A DNA stretch of 64,000 nt from Scilla litardierei (lineage: Eukaryota; Streptophyta; Magnoliopsida; Asparagales; Asparagaceae), in the NCBI GenBank assembly GCA_030789695.1, contig CM061134.1:58225334-58289333 (forward strand), in the 5' to 3' direction. Positions 58,233 through 64,000 of this stretch are shown here, in pieces. The notes under the pieces were generated by a model. That model saw only the letters and a program-made list of their open reading frames with translations, did no database searches and was not told where the DNA came from. Each line of letters opens with the position of its first letter. The stretch's first letter is position 1. Both the position numbers and the translations under genes were made by a program.

Positions 58233-59906
58233 TTACACTACATGGAAAGAACACACCGTGGCAAATGGCGGATCTCGAATGTATAACGGTGGTGGTAACT
58301 GCTCGATCATATCCTTACGCTCCTCCGCGAGCGTCGCCACATCCAATGCCCTACCTCCATTGCGGGCATCAATGGCAAGCGACACAACCCCAAGCATCTC
58401 CTTGTGATAGGTTCCTGCAAAATGGGGGAGATAGGTCGTGTCAAAAATAATTGGGCGAGAGCGCCCATCCAAGTGAAAAGCTTGCCAAAATGGGTCGTCG
58501 AAATGAATAAAAGAATTTACGATCAAATGACGACAATCCGAATCATTATGATATGGAAGTAAATAATTTGATTCGGGGGTGGAGGAAAAAGTAAGATGGG
58601 AACTTCCCTGAAACGCGATGCTAGGCTCGGAATGATGCACGGCCTCAAGAGGAGGTGGAAGTGGCTGCAGAGAGCAAACTGGAGTAAGAGGGAGCTCGGG
58701 CTCAATATATACCATCTCGCAATCCCTGTCGCTATCCTCTTCCTCGAAATCAATATCAACACCAACAGTCTCTACGGCACTCCCCACAACTGGTAAATGC
58801 TCCTGACAAACCTCCTCGATGACTGGCAAGTGCGCATCCTGAGGCGAGGGAAGTGACATCTGTGATAGGACTGGAGGTAGACACGTCTCGGGCAAATCCA
58901 AGCACGCATCATCCTCGCCATCCCAGAAATAGCTCATCTCAGTCGTCCTCCCAAAATACTCAACCGCCTCGACCTGCGAAGCTAACTCTGAAGTGGAATG
59001 TGGCTCAGGCCCCATGGTGTCCTCAATCTGCTCTCGGCCATCATGCACATCCGCTTCATCCTCAACCTCAAAGTGAAAATGCATCGTGTCACCGTCGTGG
59101 TCGACACGCACTCCATCATCTGTCTCCTCCGACTCATCAAAATATAATCTGTCAATATCCTCTACCTGGCTCTTATGAGACCCATCCTCCTGCTCTGCTC
59201 TGTATCCCATGGGGTCGCAAGAAAAAGAGCCTAAAAGTGGCTCCTCAAGCTGACACTGGGCCTGCAGCTCTGCATCCTGAAGTGGAAACTGGGACTGGCC
59301 ATCATCCTCATATCCAAGTGACTGCTCTCCAGATGGCACAGTCTGCTCCCACTCTGCAAGGTCCCTCAGGTACAACCAAGAATCCTCGGTCGAATAATCA
59401 AAGAACTCTCCACCGCAGCTCATCTGCACCAAATCTCGCCCAGATGGCGATAACCCTGTGTAGAAGATCTGCATAAGATGATCCTCGTGAAAGCTCTGGT
59501 GTGGGCATGCAAGCACCAAATCAGTGAACCTCTGCCAAGCCTGATGGTAGGCCTCCCACTCAGCCTGGATAAAGCTCGCTACATGCTCCATGGCCTGCCG
59601 ACCCTGTACCTGCTCCAAAAAGATAGGCAAAAATACCCGGAGAAATTCAGCCTGAAATGATAACCAGGTAAAATGTGAGTCCAAAGACAATGAATCAAAC
59701 CAAAGTCTAGCATCATCCTGTAAAGAATCGGGAAAGAATCTAAAATATATGTAATCATCATCGATATTCCCACCAAGACATGAATGCATCCAATCTTCAA
59801 AATTTTTAATATGTAAGTGAGGGTTCTCCCACTCCGTGCCATGGAAATATGGCGGAAGTGGGATATCCTCCAAATCAACGTCCGAAAAATCTGAAGATGA
59901 TGTCAT
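58233..59906 (-). CDS. Gag-like protein with acidic tail (element F)
   Basis: Intact, about 557 residues from the ATG opening MTSSSDFSDVDL; an upstream in-frame ATG (59942) adds 12 hydrophobic residues and seems less likely. Residues about 20-190 look like a Retrotrans_gag-type core: GTEWENPHLHIKNFEDWM, ARLWFDSLSLDSHFTWLSF, FLRVFLPIF, HQAWQRFTDLVLACP and MQIFYTGLSPSGRDLV. Residues about 210-420 are strongly acidic. The end contains HFDDPFWQAF, GTYHKEMLGVVSLA, LAEERKDMIEQLPPP and IRDPPFAT. The same landmarks end the decayed ORF of element G. No zinc knuckle or enzyme domain is seen. Probably the only product of F; the acidic part and C-terminus are of unknown function. Confidence 0.82.
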   Translation of the reverse strand: MTSSSDFSDVDLEDIPLPPYFHGTEWENPHLHIKNFEDWMHSCLGGNIDDDYIYFRFFPDSLQDDARLWFDSLSLDSHFTWLSFQAEFLRVFLPIFLEQVQGRQAMEHVASFIQAEWEAYHQAWQRFTDLVLACPHQSFHEDHLMQIFYTGLSPSGRDLVQMSCGGEFFDYSTEDSWLYLRDLAEWEQTVPSGEQSLGYEDDGQSQFPLQDAELQAQCQLEEPLLGSFSCDPMGYRAEQEDGSHKSQVEDIDRLYFDESEETDDGVRVDHDGDTMHFHFEVEDEADVHDGREQIEDTMGPEPHSTSELASQVEAVEYFGRTTEMSYFWDGEDDACLDLPETCLPPVLSQMSLPSPQDAHLPVIEEVCQEHLPVVGSAVETVGVDIDFEEEDSDRDCEMVYIEPELPLTPVCSLQPLPPPLEAVHHSEPSIAFQGSSHLTFSSTPESNYLLPYHNDSDCRHLIVNSFIHFDDPFWQAFHLDGRSRPIIFDTTYLPHFAGTYHKEMLGVVSLAIDARNGGRALDVATLAEERKDMIEQLPPPLYIRDPPFATVCSFHVV

Positions 59907-60056
59907 GGTAAAAAAAATTCTCAAAAAAATGAGAATAAACAAGCAAAAGACTCAAAAAGTGGAAAATAAACAAATAGAAAGACACACACTAAAAGATAGA
60001 AGTATCACACTAAAAGTTTCAAAATCAATCAAAAATTGCTAAATAGAAACCGTTGT

Positions 60057-60074
60057 CCCCGGCAACGGCGCCAA
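60057..60074 (-). promoter_or_regulatory. Primer binding site of element F
   Basis: Minus strand TGGCGCCGTTGCCGGGGA, within two bases of the LTR end, the same PBS as in E and G. Confidence 0.88.
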
Positions 60075-60075
60075 T

Positions 60076-61826
60076 TGGTTGACCCGGAAAACGCGCAAGT
60101 GCACGCCTTCCACTCCCAAGCGTAGGAGCATCAATGCAATATATAAATAACCGGTGAGTACCGGGTCGGATCACAGGGACAAGTCGTTCTACGTTCACAA
60201 AATTTATCGATAATGAAAAATAAAGCGTGAAAACAACTACCTAAATTATGGTGGATGAGTGGAGGAAAAAGTGTGGTGAAAACAAAAATTAACCTAAATT
60301 GGTAGGGTTAGAGAGCCAAAGGTGGAGTTTAGGATAGCTAGGAGAGAGAGCATGAGTTGTGTGATCATTAAAATTGGCGTTAATCAAGTCCAAATTACCG
60401 CATATAACACAATCGGTCATCCGGCTAAGGAAACCCCATCGGAATATTTAGCTTTAAAAACACAATAATTTTGCAATAGGGATGGATAGATTATCACGAC
60501 ACTAATCAAATTAAGCACATGGATTCTCTCAAATTTGCCCTCTCGGGACTTAGCCAATTAAATTTGTGCCCTAATTAAACATCCAACATTAACATTCAAA
60601 ATAGGGCAAGAGGAAATTAGGGCTACAATTAACACCCAACATCAATAAACCACAACCCAAGCAATTCAATACTACACAATCATAGCAAACAATAGGATAA
60701 TTGCATTCAAAATTAACCCAAGTTTCATACAAAAATGAGATATCAAATTACAATGGGAGAAAAGGGGGGATTTCACCAAGATTTCTCCCAAATGAGCCTT
60801 CCCTCTTTCTATTTGCCTTCCTCCAAGCATCTCCAAGCTCCACCAAGCCTTCTCAAGCTTCCATGGCCTCCTCCCCCATCAAAACTTCTCCAAAACCCTA
60901 AAAATCGCCCAAAACAGCAACCTGGAACAGTAAAAACGAAGCTCCACATGATTTTCGCACAACAGGCCCTTAAATCAACTTATCGGGCTTGCGGGTCGGG
61001 CGAAATCGCGCCCGACCCGCAGCCAAAGCCGCCCGCCTGTGCATCATTTGCGGGGCGGGCCGGCCGCTGGGCCGGCCCGCCTCGTTTGGTTTTTTTTTTT
61101 AAATTTAAAAATTTTTTTTAAAAGCGCGCGCGGGGAGCGGTTTGCAGCAGCGGAAACGGGCCGGCCAAAGGCCGGCCCGCGAGATCTAACCCGCCCCGCT
61201 TTGGGGCGGGGCACTCTAGCTCGCTGGGCCGGCCAAGCGGGCCGGCCCAGCACAAAACGTTTTAATTTTAATTTTTTTAAAAAAAAAGTATGTGCAGCCC
61301 ACACCGGTTAAAAGGGCCAGATCTGGCGCCACGTGGTGTCGCGGGATCGCGCCACGTGGCGCCCCCAGTAATTCTTTTTTTCCTGATTTAAAAACCCTTC
61401 TCTCCTCTAAAGAAATCACCAAAAATATCTAGGGAGTTCAGAAAAATCCCAAAAAATTCTGGAAAATCACTAAGACTCCCAAAAGTACCTGAAAAATAGG
61501 AGAAGCAAAAATTAGTCCATTTGATTAGAAAATTAATATAATGACTATTAAAAACACAATATTGACCTCCAATAAGCTATATAAAATATTCCAACGCTCA
61601 AATAAATCCCAAAAAATGGCGATATGATCGAAATAATGGCAGGAGCATAGGAAAAATAATAGGAAGCCAATAAAGACGATAAAAACGCATTTTGTGCCAA
61701 GAATGAGAATAAGCCCTAAAATTGATATGAAGTGAAAATATACCCAAAAAGAGCACAATTAAGCCTAATCTTTGGCACAAAATGGGGATAGTTAGGGGGA
61801 AAATTTGCAATTTATATCCCGAATCA
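60076..61826 (-). repeat. LTR of element F (5' LTR in element sense)
   Basis: Near-identical to 55319-57072. The GC-rich palindromic block lies at about 61000-61370. It is followed by the second TSD copy gaaac and then by E's gag frame. Confidence 0.93.
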
Positions 61827-61831
61827 GAAAC

Positions 61832-63014
61832 CGATCGAAAAATCAAACGACACCGGTGCTTCGTCATCAAATCCTATGACTCCGGAGGGAGTCTCTGAAG
61901 AAGAGAAGGAGAAGAGGGGGAAAGAAAGCCCTAAAGTGTATAAACCCGTTGTGCCATTTCCACAACGGTTGGCTCAGGCAAAATTGATGAGAAATATGGC
62001 AAGTTCTTCGCCATGGTCAAGGACCTGAGTTTGCAGATCCCCTTCCTAGAAGCAATCGAAACAATCCCCTCCTATGCAAAATTCTTGAAAGATTTGGTGA
62101 CTAGAGGGTCTAGAAAAGAGAAAGTAGTGTTGACGGCGGAGTGTAGCGCTCTTATCCAGAGGGCAAATCCGCCGAAACTTAAAGACCCGGGGAGCTTCTC
62201 TATTCCTTGCACGATCGGGGCAGTGAAGATTCATCGCGCACTCGTCGATCTCGGAGCGAGTGTTAGTTTGATGCCCTTGTCAATGTACAGAAGGATAGGG
62301 ATGGGCGATTTGGAGCCCACCGGTATGACCCTACAACTAGCCGACCGATCGGTCAAATATCCAGTGGGAGTTGTGGATGACCTCCCTGTGAATGTGAGAG
62401 GGGTGCATGTGCCTGTGGACTTTGTAGTCATAGACATGCCCGAAGACGCACACACCCCCATTATCCTGGGACGGCCTTTCATGGCCACTGCTGGCGTTCT
62501 AATAGATGTGAAGAACGGAAAACTCTCTTTGAACGTCGGCGGAGAAAAATTCGAATTTGATCTGGGGGTATCCATGAAGTACCCCGATCCCCCTGACGAC
62601 CCTGGGTGTAATCTGCTGGAGATAGAAGAAGAAAAGGCTGTTGAAGAGAGCTCCTGGGAGATTCTCTTAAGAAACCCCCCCGATGACTTGGGAGATTCAG
62701 AAGATGGAGACGGCCCCGAGAACAAAGAAGCTGCTGGAGAACCGAGTGCAGCAAGAACGACCCCTCCCCGGTTCCCCAAGGCTCCTCCTGTGAGGAGAAC
62801 GGGGAAAGAGCCCATGGACCTCACTAAAGACGGGGTCCGGATCCTGAAGAAGATGGCGGGAAGCGCCAACACCAAGGAAAAGCCCCCGGATCCCAAGAGC
62901 AAAGGGAGGGTAGTCGAGCAAGTATTTTTCCAGCCACTGACTACTCCAAGCGCCTTCAGCTCCAATGAGAAAGAGATGCCGAAATTTGGGCATCACCCGT
63001 ACCAACCACCATGA
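61832..63014 (+). pseudogene. Gag C-terminus and protease of element E
   Basis: Gag resumes in phase after F and reads ...PVVPFPQRLAQAK. There one A appears to be missing from an A run at about 61982, so the frame shifts, and the protease part continues open from 62013 to 63014. Protease: IPSYAKFLKDLV, VVLTAECSALIQ, LKDPGSFSIPCTIG, active-site LVDLGASVSLMP with the catalytic Asp at about 62247 (DLGA instead of DTGA, as usual in Athila-like elements), and the IILGRPFMATAG segment. The last 120 residues are charged and Pro-rich and end HHPYQPP. No RT follows. A single base change separates this from an open gag-protease frame. Confidence 0.8.
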
Positions 63015-63200
63015 GCATCTCTTGCGGGCGTTGAGCCAACGACGTTAAACAAGTGCGCTTCATGGGAGGCAACCCATGTTCTAAACTTTTTCCCCACTTT
63101 TCAGCGTTATTTTTGACTTTATTTTGTCTATTTTTATAAATAAAATCAGCCGCGAGAACATCCGCCAGGGGACTTAAACAATTCTATTGGTTTTTGCAGG
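63015..63200 (+). other. Non-coding region after E's protease
   Basis: Contains gggaggcaacccatg at 63065-63079, a motif found after coding regions of Athila-type elements, then an AT-rich tract and a T-rich stretch ending ggtttttgcag at 63200 that looks like a splice acceptor. Confidence 0.4.
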
Positions 63201-63204
63201 AAAC

Positions 63205-63560
63205 AAGCCCCAACCGACCGGTTGACAACTCACCCGATCGGTTGGGATGTATCTGATACATGCCGAGATCTGTCCCCATATGACCCGATCGGTTGAGTAA
63301 TGAAGAGACCGGGTGGCAGACCGGGTGAGCTGGGAAGAACTCTCGGGAAATTTTGGAGAATATCAACCGATCGGTTGAGTTCGAGCGCGATCGGTTGACG
63401 CGACCGGGTGAGCAGCCCTAAGCTCTCGGGAAAATGAGTAGAGCGGCCAACCGGTCGGTTGAAAAGTCAACCGACCGGTTCGCCTGTAGCATTTCTTCGG
63501 CAAGATTTTCGACCTAGCCGTCAACCGATCGGGTGACAAGTCACCCGATCGGTTCGACTT
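63205..63560. repeat. Second palindrome cluster in element E
   Basis: About 11 copies or near copies of CAACCGATCGGTTG (63210, 63231, 63280, 63364, 63448, 63467, 63521, 63541 and others). Same motif as in the 5' LTR, but the flanking DNA does not match that LTR. Confidence 0.82.
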
Positions 63561-63567
63561 AAAACCC

Positions 63568-63575
63568 TATATAAA
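63568..63575 (+). promoter_or_regulatory. Candidate internal TATA box in element E
   Basis: tatataaa in ccctatataaaccc, directly after the second palindrome cluster, repeating the cluster-then-TATA order of the LTR. Confidence 0.5.
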
Positions 63576-64000
63576 CCCCCCCGACACCCGCTCGTTTTCA
63601 CCCTCGCCCGATCGCAAATCTCGCCGTCGTTTTGCCTTCCCCTCTCTCCTAACAACCGATCTTCCTCCCCCACAGCCTCTACTCCTCCATTACTCCTTCT
63701 CCCCATCACCTCCATCAATCCCTCCATCATCTCAACCCTCTCTCCCCTCCCATTCCAAATTTTTGACCTAATTTTCCCCAAACCACCCCCATTTCAAAAA
63801 TTATTGCCGAAGGAGTTCGCCGCGGCTCCACGCCACTCTCGTTGAACAGTGTGGGGCATCTACGAGCAAGCTCCGCCATTCCGTTTGGGTACACTCGTTC
63901 CAAAGCTCAAATTTATATATTTGCCCTATTAATTGTGCTTGCTCGTTTGCTTGTGTAGTGTGCATCCGCTGTTTTTACACTCATTCTTGCTCTCACACTT
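63576..64000 (+). other. Pyrimidine-rich leader-like DNA
   Basis: C/T-rich to about 63780, then mixed. No ORF of note before the window end. It would fit a transcript leader downstream of the TATA at 63568 (inference), but nothing coding is visible yet. Confidence 0.3.

Larger units (their letters stand above)
55319..61826 (-). mobile_element. Element F: young non-autonomous gypsy-type element
   Basis: LTRs of about 1.75 kb (55319-57072, 60076-61826) are bounded by identical gaaac duplications (55314-55318, 61827-61831) inside E's gag codons. The primer binding site and the polypurine tract give minus direction. One long intact ORF (gag-like plus acidic tail) is present; protease, RT and integrase are absent. 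By eye the LTRs differ at about ten substitutions and a few homopolymer indels in 1.75 kb. At the commonly used grass rate of 1.3e-8 per site per year this would be a few hundred thousand years (inference). Confidence 0.93.
52030..64000 (+). mobile_element. Element E: Athila-like gag-protease element (partial)
   Basis: It has a 5' LTR, a TGGCGCCG-type primer binding site, and gag plus protease in one original frame. The frame is interrupted by element F, followed by non-coding DNA to the window end. No RT, RNase H or integrase follows the protease within the 1 kb seen, and the protease ORF closes with its own stop. This resembles the described non-autonomous class of LTR elements carrying gag only. 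The 3' LTR is not in the window. The left edge is fixed by the break in C's LTR. Confidence 0.75.

Overview
The window is intergenic DNA from a large, repeat-rich plant (probably angiosperm) nuclear genome. No host gene, tRNA or rRNA could be supported. Almost every base falls in LTR retrotransposons that have inserted next to or inside one another. The plant call rests on the families seen: Ty1/copia elements including one with Sirevirus traits, a Tat-type Ty3/gypsy element with an antisense ORF, Athila/Tat-type elements with the TGGCGCCGTTGCCGGGGA primer binding site, and hAT- and Mutator-like MITEs.

Layout. (A) 1-6597: an old copia element, with a hAT-type MITE (855-1548) in its left LTR and a stop-riddled pol. 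6598-9106: AT-rich DNA with a hairpin MITE. (B) 9107-15371, minus strand: a non-autonomous Sirevirus-like element keeping only gag remnants. 15372-16035: unassigned. (D) 16036-45568, minus strand: a 29.5 kb Tat-type gypsy element with a perfect CTTTA target-site duplication (TSD). It carries decayed gag-pol (38.7-44.4 kb), an antisense gene with introns and its own TATA box (17.3-19.9 kb), and four arrays of a ~167 bp repeat separated by three copies of the integrase C-terminus. Nested in D are a solo LTR (25584-27307) and a complete element (G) 29635-37364. 45569-47479: unassigned, with an LTR-like fragment. (C) 47480-52029: a 5'-truncated copia element related to A. (E) 52030 to beyond the window end: an Athila-like element with gag and protease but no reverse transcriptase in view. 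(F) 55319-61826, minus strand: a very young element inside E's gag, with TSD GAAAC and an intact 1.7 kb gag-like ORF.

Insertion order: E lies in C's LTR and F in E; G lies in D. Left/right LTR differences by eye give relative ages A (oldest), then D and B, then G, then F (about ten substitutions in 1.75 kb).

Most interesting signals: (1) LTRs of several unrelated families carry clusters of short GC-rich palindromes, three times directly upstream of a TATA box. (2) F and G, which share little else, encode acidic proteins ending in a similar motif around EQLPxP...DPPFA, for which I recognise no family. (3) D contains a higher-order repeat of 167 bp array plus integrase tail. (4) G's LTRs each contain a second, internal primer-binding-site-like sequence.
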